64,000 bases of DNA from Streptomyces sp. NBC_01267 (GCF_036241575.1 NZ_CP108455.1:7423001-7487000); one strand, 5' to 3'; shown: positions 35,381 to 44,980, counted from the stretch's first letter. The notes: generated by a model from the sequence alone, not told the origin. Numbers and translations: made by a program.

Positions 35381-37288
35381 ATGGTAGATTCCCTCACAGA
35401 TTCCCTCACAGAAACCCGCAACAGGGAGTCGGAATCCGGAACCGCGCGAGAGTCCGCCTGCGGAGGCGGCAGCGGGTGCAGCACCGGCGCCGCCCTTCTG
35501 CGACTGACCCTCCTCGGCCCCCTGCGAGCCTCCCGCGGCGGTCTGCCGCTGCCGCTCGGTCCGCTGAAGCAGCGCCTTGTCCTGGCGGTCCTGCTCACCC
35601 GTCCGAACACACCGGTGTCGCTGGAGGAACTGACCGACGCCGTCTGGCCGGACGATCCGCCCCGCACGGCCCGCAAGAACCTTCAGGTGTACGTCTCGAC
35701 GCTGCGCCGGGTGCTCGACCCCGACGACCTCGGCCGACTGCACCACGGTCCCGGCGGCTACGTCCTGCACCTCACCGCGGACGAATGCGACACCCTGCGC
35801 TTCGAGGAACTGGCCCGGCGCGGCGACGCCGAGGTGCGCGCGGGCGCGCCGAGCCGCGCGGCCCGGACCTACCGTCAGGCGCTGGACCTGTGGCAGTACG
35901 ACCCCTTCAGTGACCTCGCCGCCTACGCCGAGGTGCTGCGCGCCGCCGCCGAACGGCAGCACGCCCGGCGGCTGGCCGTCTACGAAGCATGGGCGGAAGC
36001 GCAGTTGGAGACCGGCGACCCGGCCCCGGTCGCGGACACCGCTGACGAGATGGTCAGGCGCCACCCGCTGCGGGAGCGCCTGCGCGCCGCCCAGCTCACC
36101 GCACTGCACCAGGTCGGCCGCAGAACGGAGGCGTTGTCCGCCTACGACGACTGCCGTCAGCAGCTCTCCCGGGAACTGGGCCTGGAACCCGGTGCGGCGC
36201 TGCAGGGTGCCTACCGCTCCTTGCTGGAGGACGTGGCCCTGCCCCGGCCGCGCGGCGGCCCCATCGGGTCACGACTGCTCCCGCCGGAGCTCGCCGACTT
36301 CACCGGGCGCACGCGAGAGCTGGAGTCCGTCAGCGCACAGCTGGGCCGTGAGGGCGGCCCCCCGGTGCTTCTCACCGGCCCGGCCGGCGTCGGCAAGACG
36401 GCCTTCGCCGTGCACCTCGCGCATCGCCTCGCCGCGCGCTATCCCGACGGGGTGGTCACCACCCGGCTGTGTGCCGAGGACGGCTCGACGCGCCCGTGGG
36501 TGTCGGTGCTGGCCGAGCTGGCCCGATCCCTGGGATGTGCCGAGAGACTGCCCGCCGACCGGGAGGAGGCCGCCACCGTGTGGCGCTCCTGGCTGTCCGG
36601 GCGCCGGATCCTGCTGCTCCTGGACGACGCGCCGGACGCCACCGCCCTCGGCCCGCTGCTGCCCCCGTCGGGCGCCGCCGCCGCACTGGTCACCTCCAGG
36701 AGCCGGCTGTCCTGTCTGGAGTCCGCGCACCGGATCGAACTCCCGCCGCTCTCCGCAGAGGAGGCCCTGGACCTGCTCGGCGGAATCATCGGGCGGCCCC
36801 GGCTGGCTGCCGAGCACTCCGCCGCCGCACGTATTGCCGGCGCCACCGGGCTCCTCCCGTTCGCTCTGCGAGCAGCCGGGAACCGTCTGTCCGTGCTGCG
36901 CCACATGACGCTCGGGCAGTACGCGGACCGTCTCGAACATCCTCTGGAGGCCTTGGACGAACTCGCGTCGGGCGGCCTCGGTGTCCGTGCCCGGCTCGCC
37001 GGGACGTGGGCGCGTCTGCCCGCTCCCGCCCGCGACACCTTGCACGCACTGGCCGCTCTGGCGGACCCTTCCTTCACCCTCCCCACCGCCGCCGGAGCCC
37101 TGGGGCTGGACGGCCGGGACGCGCAGCGTGCTCTGGAGAACCTGATCGACGTCGGCGTCCTGTCTCCACCGTCCCTGCCCGAGGTGACCGCGCACATGGC
37201 GGCCCCGGAGGCGGTGTGCTACGAACTGCCCTGGCTGACCCTGCTGTTCGCGCGGGAGCAGGCTGCCGCGTCGGGAACGCGGTGTTAG
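35381..37288 (+). CDS. SARP-family transcriptional activator (AfsR/RedD type) with NB-ARC domain
   Basis: The 635-aa regulator has an OmpR-like winged helix (LRLTLLGPLRASRGGLPLPL, LVLAVLLTRPNTPVSLEEL, ARKNLQVYVSTLRRVL) and a bacterial transcriptional activation domain (residues about 130-280, ending LGLEPGAALQGAYRSLLEDV). An NTPase region follows with Walker A LLTGPAGVGKTAFAVHL and hhhhDD (ILLLLDDA). ATG 35381 is taken; TTG 35369 in frame is an alternative. SARPs activate specialised-metabolite operons by binding direct repeats at the -35 region, so this is the probable activator of the RiPP locus. The 12-nt direct repeat at 35387-35410 lies inside its own reading frame. Confidence 0.9.
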   Translation: MVDSLTDSLTETRNRESESGTARESACGGGSGCSTGAALLRLTLLGPLRASRGGLPLPLGPLKQRLVLAVLLTRPNTPVSLEELTDAVWPDDPPRTARKNLQVYVSTLRRVLDPDDLGRLHHGPGGYVLHLTADECDTLRFEELARRGDAEVRAGAPSRAARTYRQALDLWQYDPFSDLAAYAEVLRAAAERQHARRLAVYEAWAEAQLETGDPAPVADTADEMVRRHPLRERLRAAQLTALHQVGRRTEALSAYDDCRQQLSRELGLEPGAALQGAYRSLLEDVALPRPRGGPIGSRLLPPELADFTGRTRELESVSAQLGREGGPPVLLTGPAGVGKTAFAVHLAHRLAARYPDGVVTTRLCAEDGSTRPWVSVLAELARSLGCAERLPADREEAATVWRSWLSGRRILLLLDDAPDATALGPLLPPSGAAAALVTSRSRLSCLESAHRIELPPLSAEEALDLLGGIIGRPRLAAEHSAAARIAGATGLLPFALRAAGNRLSVLRHMTLGQYADRLEHPLEALDELASGGLGVRARLAGTWARLPAPARDTLHALAALADPSFTLPTAAGALGLDGRDAQRALENLIDVGVLSPPSLPEVTAHMAAPEAVCYELPWLTLLFAREQAAASGTRC

Positions 37289-37291
37289 GCC

Positions 37292-37320
37292 GTGTCCGGC
37301 CGCCCACGGCTGCCGGACAC
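37292..37320. terminator. Bidirectional terminator between two convergent regulators
   Basis: GTGTCCGGC (37292-37300) and GCCGGACAC (37312-37320) are exact complements with an 11-nt loop, in the 49-nt gap between the SARP gene and the convergent LuxR-type gene. Confidence 0.8.
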
Positions 37321-37337
37321 CGTTCGAGGCGGGGCGT

Positions 37338-38399
37338 TCAGGTTCCGCCTGCCGCCGCGGACGCGGGACCGGAGGACTGCACCCGAGCCAGATACCCGGC
37401 CTGGAAGCGGCTGGCCGCACCGAGTTGCTCCATGATCTTGGCAATGTGCTTGCGGCAGGTGCGCAGCGACATCCCCAGCCGCCGGGCCACCATCTCGTCC
37501 TTCATGCCCTCCGCCAGCAGCCGCACGATGGCCTGCTTCACCTCGTCCCGCGCCGAACTCTCCGTCCAGGCCGGGTGGTAGGGATCGGCCAGCGACCAGG
37601 CGTGATCGAATGTCGCGCACAGATACGTGACCGTGGACGGCTCCTGGATGACGATGGCCGCGTCCAGGTCGTCCTGGTGCGGTATGAACACCGTCTCCGC
37701 GTCGAAGGCGACCATACGGCCGAACAGTTCGCTCAGCGTCCTGATCTCGGCGCCCTCGTCGGTCATCCGCCGCGCGTACTCCTGAGTGGGCAAGTGGTAG
37801 CGGGCGGTGTGCTGGTACAGCGTGCGCATCCGCACCCCTCGGCGCAGCATGTCCCGGTCCCGTACGAACGCCTGCTCGAGCAGTGCCGGGGAGCGGCCCC
37901 CGCCGGGGTGGCACGTACGGACCTCCTTCCGGCACCGCATGGTCGCCTCGGTGATCATTCCCACGACGGTCTTCAGGTCCGTGATCTCGGTCAGCGGCGT
38001 CCGTCCCTGGCACTGCCGTCGGCCCTCCGCGTAGAAGGGCGTCAGAAGGGTGAGCTCGGCCCGCAGCCGGTCGATCTCGGCGAGCTGCCGGCGCAGTCCC
38101 GCCTCCTTCGGCGCGACCAGCGCGGCGAGGGCCGCGTCCGGGGCCACTGCCACCAACTGGCCCGGATTCCCGGGCAGATGCCGCAGCAACAGCAGCTCGA
38201 TCAGCGTCGCCACCGCCGAGGCCGCGCAGCTCTCCGGCAGCCCGAGTGCCGATCCCAACGTCGTGGCGTCGCACGGCCCCTGATTGCTCACCCACCGGAA
38301 CACCTGGACGGCGTCCTCGGACAATTGCCCTTCGGGCGGCGTTTCCCCGGCCGTCTCGCGAAGGCCCGGTCTCTTGCCGTCCTCACCGATGCCGCCCAC
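37338..38399 (-). CDS. LuxR-family regulator with TrmB-like N-terminus
   Basis: The 353-aa protein has an N-terminal winged-helix-like region (LSEDAVQVFRWVSNQGPCDA, TTLGSALGLPESCAASAVAT) and a central sensor-like region with 'FGRMVAFDAETVFIPHQDD'. The C-terminal LuxR HTH is EVKQAIVRLLAEGMKDEMVA followed by RRLGMSLRTCRKHIAKIMEQL. Such TrmB/LuxR hybrids are common in Streptomyces clusters with orphan sensor functions. The GTG start at 38399 has GAGGGGG 5 nt upstream. It flanks the RiPP superlocus and may regulate it; no target site is visible. Confidence 0.85.
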   Translation of the reverse strand: MGGIGEDGKRPGLRETAGETPPEGQLSEDAVQVFRWVSNQGPCDATTLGSALGLPESCAASAVATLIELLLLRHLPGNPGQLVAVAPDAALAALVAPKEAGLRRQLAEIDRLRAELTLLTPFYAEGRRQCQGRTPLTEITDLKTVVGMITEATMRCRKEVRTCHPGGGRSPALLEQAFVRDRDMLRRGVRMRTLYQHTARYHLPTQEYARRMTDEGAEIRTLSELFGRMVAFDAETVFIPHQDDLDAAIVIQEPSTVTYLCATFDHAWSLADPYHPAWTESSARDEVKQAIVRLLAEGMKDEMVARRLGMSLRTCRKHIAKIMEQLGAASRFQAGYLARVQSSGPASAAAGGT

Positions 38400-38499
38400 G
38401 CAACCCCCTCATCAGCCGGATGACTCCGGTCCAGCCCGTGCTGATGTCCATTGTTCAGATGTGCGAGGAATATTCCCAGACCGTCTCGGAGGGAATCAC

Positions 38500-38688
38500 A
38501 TGGAACGGACCAAGGGGGCATTCACCCTGCTCCTCGAACGCTTCGTCCTCCTCGGCAGCAGGGTCCGCGCCTGGCAGCGCCCGGCCGATGGCAACGGGGC
38601 GAAGGCCCGCGAGATCCTCGACCAACCTCCGCGACCCGTGCGTGGCGACGACGGCGACTCGCCGACCGTACCCACACCCCACTGGTGA
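38500..38688 (+). CDS. Small 62-aa ORF with strong ribosome binding site
   Basis: ATG 38500 is preceded by GGAGGG with a 6-nt spacer, one of the best sites in the region. The 62-aa product starts MERTKGAFTLLLERFVLLGS, forms a probable amphipathic N-terminal helix and ends in a Pro/Thr/Asp-rich tail PTVPTPHW. No family is recognised. It lies 101 nt from the divergent LuxR-type gene, at the rim of the RiPP locus, so it could be a further small peptide of that locus or a spurious frame in GC-rich DNA. Confidence 0.4.
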   Translation: MERTKGAFTLLLERFVLLGSRVRAWQRPADGNGAKAREILDQPPRPVRGDDGDSPTVPTPHW

Positions 38689-38904
38689 CCGGTTCCGGTG
38701 GCGGCGGAGCTGCTGCACGAGACCGAGGGACCGCTGATGCGCGAGCCGGTCAGAACTGACGGAATCACGGAGTCCACCGACCTCCGCGAGACAGCAGAAC
38801 CAGAGGAGATCCGGCACGCGCTGTTGTCGAAGCCGATGCCCCGACCGGTGCGCACCACGGTTGGTGCCGTCGTGGGACGGTTGCTGCGGGATCTCAACGT
38901 GGCC

Positions 38905-38937
38905 GGCCCGCCGCCCGGGTCCTCGGGGCGGCGGGCC
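38905..38937. terminator. Perfect 12-bp GC hairpin
   Basis: GGCCCGCCGCCC (38905-38916) pairs exactly with GGGCGGCGGGCC (38926-38937) over a 9-nt loop. It lies between convergent transcription units and is a probable terminator for rightward transcripts. Confidence 0.65.
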
Positions 38938-39073
38938 GTGCTCAAGGGTGGGTGCGGAGTGCGACATCGCCCTCAGGGGGTGCCGGTGTGGCTGCGACCT
39001 CGCACCGACCGGGCAACAGGCCTACCGGTCAGGTGGGTTGCCCGTGCGCATGCGGTCGGCGGACGTGCCGATG

Positions 39074-39101
39074 AGCCCAGGCCTACGGGTGGGCCTGGGC
39101 T
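39074..39101. terminator. Perfect 10-bp hairpin downstream of the DUF2236 gene
   Basis: AGCCCAGGCC (39074-39083) and GGCCTGGGCT (39092-39101) pair exactly with an 8-nt loop, about 90 nt past the stop of the leftward DUF2236 gene. It is a likely terminator for it. Confidence 0.65.
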
Positions 39102-39191
39102 GTGGGGGAAATCCTGGGCGGACCGCCCCTCGGTGCCCTTGGCGCCTGTGTTCAGGCGGGGCAACAGTGTTCGGCCACCGGTTACGCGCGG

Positions 39192-40346
39192 TCAGCGGTT
39201 GTCGTCGAGTTCCTGGTGCATCTGGGGCTGGTCGTCCTGGTCGTGGGTCAGCGCGTATCGCTCGGCCTGGTTGAAGGCCTTCGAGGCGATGCCCAGGATC
39301 TCCTTGTAGGGGTTGACACCGACGGTGCTCTTCGCGGCGCCACCGAGGAGACCACCGCCTACGCCGCTCACGAGGCCGTGCCCGGCGGCGAGAGGCTGTC
39401 CTGCGAGGTCCAGTACGCTGCGCTTGAGGCCGGCCAGATCGGCGTACGGGTCCGTGAGCGCGGTGCGGATCATGGCGACGAATGCGTCGTGCACGCCGGG
39501 CGGAAGGAACTTCCGGTAGAACTCGATGGCCTGGTGCGTCATGAACACGCCGTCATCGCTCTTCTGCCATTCCCTGTCGCGCTCGTGGTTCCACAGCCGC
39601 TCCGCCTCGTCGGCGTTCTTGGGTACCAGCCATTCCTGCTGGGTGCCCAGGTAGTGGTTGACGTAGTGCCAAGCGCACAGGAATCCGTTGGCATCCTCGC
39701 GGGAGACCTCCAGGCCGAGGTTCTTCATCGCCTGGAGGATCTGTGTGCTGAATACGAACGCGGCACCGGTGGTGTACTTCTGCGACACCGGCTCCCCCCA
39801 CCGGGCGTAGTCCCACACCCCGGACTTCTTGTGCAGTTGCCTCACCGAAGCGTGGACCAGGCGGACCTTGGTCACGTCGGCGGCCAGCGTCCCGTCGCGC
39901 AGAGCACCCTTGTTGCCCATGTCGACGAAGAGCCGGGAGGACTGCGACAGCCGCCTGCCCGGTCCGTCCACCCCGCCCAGACGGCCGGTGGAGCGGAGGG
40001 TGAAGGCCCCGGTCGGGGAGAGGTAGGTCCCGATCAGACCGACGGTGCCCTGGAGCATGGAGGCCTCGCCGTGGTGGTGGGCGAAGAAGCCTTCGGCCGC
40101 CGTGGCGTCCGCGTCGCTCCACTCCGGTGGCGGGGCCGCCGCCTTCTCGAGGAACTCCGCCAGCCGTTTCGGCAGCGTCGGCAGGTCCTGGTCCGGCTTG
40201 AGGGAACCGATGGTACGGAACAGGGCGTTCACCCCGTCGATCTCCCGGTTGTCGATCAGCTCGGCCACAAGTTGATCGGCAACGGGATCGCCGACCTTGT
40301 TCGCAGCTTCCAGTTCGTCCGCGATCGACGCAGTCGTCAATGCCAC
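39192..40346 (-). CDS. DUF2236 family oxygenase (MpaB/latex-clearing-protein-like)
   Basis: The 384-aa mostly helical protein fits DUF2236, the b-type haem oxygenase fold of rubber oxygenase Lcp and MpaB. Recognisable parts are GTVGLIGTYLSPTGAFTLRS, the RLFVDMGNKGALRDG segment, VRLVHASVRQLHKKSGVWDY with a candidate haem-ligand His (LVHASVR), and WHYVNHYLG. There is no signal peptide, unlike secreted Lcp. Members carry out oxidative cleavage of isoprenoid or other alkenes; the substrate here is unknown. The GTG start at 40346 follows AAAGGAA by 7 nt. It is divergent from the GH101 gene and independent of the RiPP locus. Confidence 0.87.
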   Translation of the reverse strand: MALTTASIADELEAANKVGDPVADQLVAELIDNREIDGVNALFRTIGSLKPDQDLPTLPKRLAEFLEKAAAPPPEWSDADATAAEGFFAHHHGEASMLQGTVGLIGTYLSPTGAFTLRSTGRLGGVDGPGRRLSQSSRLFVDMGNKGALRDGTLAADVTKVRLVHASVRQLHKKSGVWDYARWGEPVSQKYTTGAAFVFSTQILQAMKNLGLEVSREDANGFLCAWHYVNHYLGTQQEWLVPKNADEAERLWNHERDREWQKSDDGVFMTHQAIEFYRKFLPPGVHDAFVAMIRTALTDPYADLAGLKRSVLDLAGQPLAAGHGLVSGVGGGLLGGAAKSTVGVNPYKEILGIASKAFNQAERYALTHDQDDQPQMHQELDDNR

Positions 40347-40874
40347 AGCAGAATTCCTTTGCTCGAAGACCTGGGAAGGATCACCCGCCGTGATCTTGAC
40401 TGTCCCGGAATTCGCCGATGACTACCCGTACGAGGGAAACACTCCGCGTGGGCCCGGATCCGATGTTCCCCGGCCCCGAGGCCCAGGTGGACGGACGGCA
40501 CCCCCTGCCCGTGCCCGGGGACTTCTGTCACGCCCATTTCCCGAAGTCCCCGGAACTCTTCCACCACTTGACGCACCTGGGTGACCAGACTCTCGCCGCC
40601 TGAGCCCTGGCGCCGAGGAGAGGAACAGCGTGCCGGGAACGGTGGGAGCTTCCGGCCACTCTCCTTCGGAGTCACGTACAGCGATGGTCGAACGGACTGC
40701 ACCGGGCAAGCCCCGCACCGGGTCCGCACGGTGCGCCGCGACCGGATGTCGATCCACTTCGTAGCCGGAAAGTCCAAGGGGCTCTGCAGCTCTGTCCATG
40801 GTCCGACGGGTCGTCACATCCCAGACTGACCCACGCTTTTGGACCTCATTCCGTCCGCAGGAGGGCACCACCTC
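40347..40874. other. Divergent intergenic region, no gene supported
   Basis: The 528 nt between the DUF2236 and GH101 genes contain only short shadow frames. It holds both promoters and the GH101 ribosome binding site AGGAGGG (40859-40865). Confidence 0.45.
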
Positions 40875-43800
40875 ATGGACCAGCAGGAATCCACTGACAC
40901 GGGGCCCAGCCGCCGCACCGTGCTGAGAACCACTGCGGCCGCCGGCGTCGTCACCGGAATCCGGGCATCCGGAGCACTGCCGGCAGCGGCGTCCGACCGC
41001 CGCGGCGACCTGGTCTCCGACACCCTGACGGTGACCGTGGATCCCGGCTTTCCCCGGGTCCTCGGCTACCGCTGGACAGCCACCGGGGACACCCTGGGCG
41101 GCACCGTCGGGTCGATCCGTACCGTGCGCATCAACGGCAGCGACTACACCCCCGCCGTCACCTCGCAGCTCTCCGCCGGCCGGGCCGCGTACCGGATCTC
41201 CGTCCCTGACCTCGACGTCGTCGTGGACGCCGAACTGACCCTGAAGGGCGATGTCCTGCGCTTCAGGGTCGTGCGCATGACGGAGCACGGCGCCACCCGG
41301 GTCACCACTTTCGGACTTCCGGGCCTGGGCCTGGTCTCCGCCTCCGCCACCCAACATGCCGCGCTCTCGCACTGCCCCCTGACGTACGGACTGGGTGGGC
41401 CCGAGGCCGCCGACGTGTTCGTCAAGGTGGCTGACGCGACCGCCGATTCGACCTGGCGGCGCACCTCCTACGCGATGCTCGACACCGGCCGGCTGGCAGC
41501 CGCCGTCGAGTCGTTCACCTGCGCCCAGGACCGGCTGATGTACCGCACCAGCGACATCGAAGGGGTCCACCACACGGAGATCGCGAGCGGTGAATGGGTC
41601 TACCGGGGTGCCGACGGCAAGGTCTTCGGGCTGCCCGAGGCCGCGGTCGTCGTCACCGCCGACCGCAACGGAGACGGTGTCGCCGACTGGCAGGACGCTG
41701 CCATCGCCTTCCGTACGATCATGCGTAACCCGTACGCGGACGACTGGAGCCGCACCCGGGTGGTGCAGGGCATCGCGATCAACATCGCCAGCAACGCGGA
41801 CCAGCCCTTCCTCACCACGCTCGACGAGATCCGCCGCACCTATCTGCACACGGACGGGCTGCCGCAGGCGATCCTCCTGAAGGGCTATCAGTCCGAGGGG
41901 CACGACAGCGGTCACATGGACTACGCGGGCCACTACAACACCCGGGCCGGCGGCCTGGATGCGCTGCGCACCCTCACCAAGGAGTCCCGCCGGTACAACG
42001 CTTCGGTGGGCGTGCACATCAACGCCTGGGAGGAGTACCCGGAATCGCGCAACTTCCGCTGGGACCGCAGCAACGGCGCCTCCGACCTCGGCTGGCGGTG
42101 GATGGACCAGTCGTGGCACACCGACACGGTCAAGGACCAGGCGACCGGGGCGTTCGCGCAACGGTTCGCCGGACTCGCCGACGATCTGCCACACCTCGGC
42201 TTCGTCTACTCCGACACCTACTGGACCGGCGGCTGGGCCCCCGCCCGCCAGGGACAGGTGATCACTGGTGCGGGGCTGCCGCTCGGAGGTGAGGCGGACG
42301 CCCAGTTCGAGCGGGACAGCGTTTTCACGTACGCGGGACAGACCGGCGGTGGCCTCAAGTCGCAGATCATCCGATTCGCACGCAACCACCAGCGGGACGC
42401 CTGGAACCGCACCTCCCTGCTGCGCGGGGCGGACAATACCCACTACATGGGCTGGCAGGGCCAGCACAACCTGAAGGACTGGCTGAAGGCCACCTTCACG
42501 GTCAACCTTCCGACGAAGTTCCTCCAGCACTTCGAGATCCAGCGGATGGCCGACCACCAGGTCGACCTGACGGGCGGGGTCTCCGTCAGCGACGCGACCG
42601 GTACGGCCAGGATCACCTGGAACGGACGGCTGATCGCGGACGGCACGAACGTGTTCCTCCCCTGGGAGCCCACCGAAGAGGCCGATCCGCGGAAGATCTA
42701 TCACTGGAACCCCTCGGGCGGCGCGACCAGTTGGCAGCTTCCGGCGAAGTGGGCACAGTGCGGGACCGTGGGCCTCTACCGGCTCGGCGAAGACGGCCGC
42801 ACCCACATCGGCGACCTTCCCGTCACCCGCGGCACCGTCACGGTGACCGCCGACGCGGCCACCGCGTACGTCCTCTACCGCACTGCCCCGTCCCCGCTGC
42901 GCGACCCCGACTACGGCAAGGGCGGCCTCCTCGCCAACCCCTCCTTCACCAGTCGTACCACCGACGGCTGGACCGTGCCCGACTCCGGCCAGGTCGGTGT
43001 CACGGACGACGGCAACGGCCTCCCGTATCTGCGGATCACCGCGACCGGCGCCCGCACCGCCGCCCAGCGCGTCACCCGCCTGACGCCCGGCACCTACTCC
43101 GCCTCGGTCTGGGTGCGCATCACAGGTACCCGCACGGCCAGCCTCACCTTCAGCGGCCACGGCGGCCCGGACGCCACCGTCCGGGCCACGACCTCACCTC
43201 TGCCCCACAAGGTCAACAACGCCCGCCGGTACGGCACTTCGTTCCAGCGAATGAAGGTTCTGTTCACCGTTCCCAGGCATGGCAGGGGCACGGCTCTGTT
43301 CACCCTGTCCGCCGACGCGGGCGCCGAGGGCACCCGGGTGGAGTTCGCCGACGCACGGGTGGTGGCGAACGAGGGCGCCGATCCGGCGTACGGCGGCCAC
43401 TGGTTCGCCGAGGACTTCGAGCATGTGGACGAGGGCTGGGGCCCGTTCGTCTACACGGGCGATGGCGACGGCGGCCGTACCCACCTCTCCGAGACCCACG
43501 AGAACTACACCCGTGACACCATCGGAGGCCGCTTCTCCCTCAAGACCCTCTCCGACAGCACAGGGCTCGTCTACCGCACCATGCCCCAGACCCTGCGCTT
43601 CGCCCCGGGGCGCGCCTACCGCATCCGCTTCTCCTACCAGGCGGACCCCGGATCGGATTACCGCGCCGTTGTCGGCCGGGACGGCGGCTCAGCTGTCACC
43701 GAGGACCTGCTGCCACCCACGACCACCCGCCCCCTCGACTCGGCGCCTCCCCACACCCTTCCCGTGCCCGCTGGTTGGGACGACAGCCTGCCGCCGCAGC

Positions 43801-44834
43801 ATTCGGCTCCGCACCGGGTGTACGAACAGACCGTGACCACCGGCGAGGCCGGATGCGGTGACATGTGGCTCGGCATCAAGCACAACCGGGGCGACGCCTT
43901 CGTCCTGGACGACCTGGTCGTCGACGACCTGGGCCCGGCCGGCCCGGGCGCCGTCTGCCCCACCGCACCGCCCGCCCGGGTCGACATCGCCCCGGCCCTC
44001 TACGCGCGCTCCACCCCCGGCACGGTGAAGGTGACCTTCACCAACAGCACCGGCGCCGCACTTCCCGGTGTAGTCCTCACCGTGGACGCCCCCGAGGACT
44101 GGCGGGTCACCCCGGACCGGCAGTCCCCGGACACCGTGGCCGACGGGGCCACCGTCACCGCCGAGTTCACGGTCACCCCGCCCGCCGCCGACGCCGCGGA
44201 GTCCGCGGGCGCCGTACGGGCCCGCGCCACCTACCCACTCGCCTCGGGCACCGCCGTCACCACTGCGGCCGTTCCGGCGACCCTGCCGCTGGCCCGGCTC
44301 TCCGATGCGTACAACAACACCATGATCGCCCGCGACGCCCATCCGGCCGAGGGTTCGTTCGACAGCGGCAACAGCTACTCCGCCGAGGCACTCGCTGCGG
44401 CCGGAGCCGCACCGGGCGCCCAACTCACCGTCGACGGAATGTCCTTCACGCTCCCCGACTACGGTCCGGGCCGACAGGACAACGCCACGGGCGGCGCGGA
44501 AATCGCGCTGAGCGGCCGCGCCCGCGAGATCGGCTTCCTCGGTGCCTCGGCGGGCGGCATCACCGGCCAGGTCGCTGTCCACTACACGGACGGCACCACC
44601 GACACGGCGAACCTGTATCTGCCCAACTGGGTGACGGACGACCCCACGGCCAACGGCGCCCGCATCGCCGTCACCACCGACCACCGGGTCACCCCGTCGG
44701 GCCCCGCCAACTACGGCCTCAACTACCGCCTCTACGTCAACACCGTGCCCGCGAACCCTGACAAGGAGCTCCGCTCCCTGACCCTTCCGTCCCAGTCCTC
44801 GCTGCACATCCTCGCCCTGACCCCACGCAGCTGA
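40875..44834 (+). CDS. GH101 endo-alpha-N-acetylgalactosaminidase, Tat-exported
   Basis: This 1319-aa secreted enzyme removes Galbeta1-3GalNAc (core 1 O-glycan) from Ser/Thr of mucin-type glycoproteins in known members. The N-terminus has a Tat motif (SRRTVLRTTAAAGVVTGIRA) with cleavage likely after AAA near residue 40. The GH101 core shows ILLKGYQSEGHDSGHMDYAG, VGVHINAWEEYPES and LGFVYSDTYWTGGW, the last two holding probable catalytic acids. C-terminal beta-sandwich modules of galactose-binding and NPCBM-associated NEW3 type follow (RVDIAPALYARSTPGTVKVT onwards). ATG 40875 has AGGAGGG 9 nt upstream. Mucinase activity is unusual for a soil actinomycete and suggests use of animal or insect glycoprotein. 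Confidence 0.9.
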   Translation: MDQQESTDTGPSRRTVLRTTAAAGVVTGIRASGALPAAASDRRGDLVSDTLTVTVDPGFPRVLGYRWTATGDTLGGTVGSIRTVRINGSDYTPAVTSQLSAGRAAYRISVPDLDVVVDAELTLKGDVLRFRVVRMTEHGATRVTTFGLPGLGLVSASATQHAALSHCPLTYGLGGPEAADVFVKVADATADSTWRRTSYAMLDTGRLAAAVESFTCAQDRLMYRTSDIEGVHHTEIASGEWVYRGADGKVFGLPEAAVVVTADRNGDGVADWQDAAIAFRTIMRNPYADDWSRTRVVQGIAINIASNADQPFLTTLDEIRRTYLHTDGLPQAILLKGYQSEGHDSGHMDYAGHYNTRAGGLDALRTLTKESRRYNASVGVHINAWEEYPESRNFRWDRSNGASDLGWRWMDQSWHTDTVKDQATGAFAQRFAGLADDLPHLGFVYSDTYWTGGWAPARQGQVITGAGLPLGGEADAQFERDSVFTYAGQTGGGLKSQIIRFARNHQRDAWNRTSLLRGADNTHYMGWQGQHNLKDWLKATFTVNLPTKFLQHFEIQRMADHQVDLTGGVSVSDATGTARITWNGRLIADGTNVFLPWEPTEEADPRKIYHWNPSGGATSWQLPAKWAQCGTVGLYRLGEDGRTHIGDLPVTRGTVTVTADAATAYVLYRTAPSPLRDPDYGKGGLLANPSFTSRTTDGWTVPDSGQVGVTDDGNGLPYLRITATGARTAAQRVTRLTPGTYSASVWVRITGTRTASLTFSGHGGPDATVRATTSPLPHKVNNARRYGTSFQRMKVLFTVPRHGRGTALFTLSADAGAEGTRVEFADARVVANEGADPAYGGHWFAEDFEHVDEGWGPFVYTGDGDGGRTHLSETHENYTRDTIGGRFSLKTLSDSTGLVYRTMPQTLRFAPGRAYRIRFSYQADPGSDYRAVVGRDGGSAVTEDLLPPTTTRPLDSAPPHTLPVPAGWDDSLPPQHSAPHRVYEQTVTTGEAGCGDMWLGIKHNRGDAFVLDDLVVDDLGPAGPGAVCPTAPPARVDIAPALYARSTPGTVKVTFTNSTGAALPGVVLTVDAPEDWRVTPDRQSPDTVADGATVTAEFTVTPPAADAAESAGAVRARATYPLASGTAVTTAAVPATLPLARLSDAYNNTMIARDAHPAEGSFDSGNSYSAEALAAAGAAPGAQLTVDGMSFTLPDYGPGRQDNATGGAEIALSGRAREIGFLGASAGGITGQVAVHYTDGTTDTANLYLPNWVTDDPTANGARIAVTTDHRVTPSGPANYGLNYRLYVNTVPANPDKELRSLTLPSQSSLHILALTPRS

Positions 44835-44848
44835 CCCGACGAACACCC

Positions 44849-44877
44849 GGAGGCCGGCCCCACCTGGACCGGCCTCC
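44849..44877 (+). terminator. Terminator after the GH101 gene
   Basis: GGAGGCCGG (44849-44857) and CCGGCCTCC (44869-44877) are exact complements with an 11-nt loop, 15 nt beyond the GH101 stop codon. Confidence 0.8.
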
Positions 44878-44980
44878 ACCTGCTCACCCACCCGAGCCCG
44901 TGCCTTACGGGGGCCGGTCCGGAGGAATGCTGGGACGAGACGCCACCTTCATCGCACGAGCGCAAGGAGTGCCCTCACCA

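Larger units (their letters stand above)
38689..39191. other. Intergenic region with two hairpins, no supported gene
   Basis: About 500 nt separate the small ORF from the convergent DUF2236 gene. A frame starting at ATG 38737 with AGGGA upstream exists, but its product turns low-complexity after about 70 residues. The region is dominated by two perfect hairpins, listed separately. Confidence 0.4.

Noticed and set aside
35387..35410. Perfect 12-nt tandem direct repeat GATTCCCTCACA x2, considered as a SARP operator
   Set aside because: It lies within the first codons of the SARP gene (giving DSLTDSLT) and the spacing is not that of SARP boxes upstream of a promoter.
40422..43160. A 912-aa open frame antisense to the GH101 gene
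   Set aside because: It is a shadow of the high-GC third positions of the GH101 gene, with no family motif and extreme Val/Gly/Arg content.
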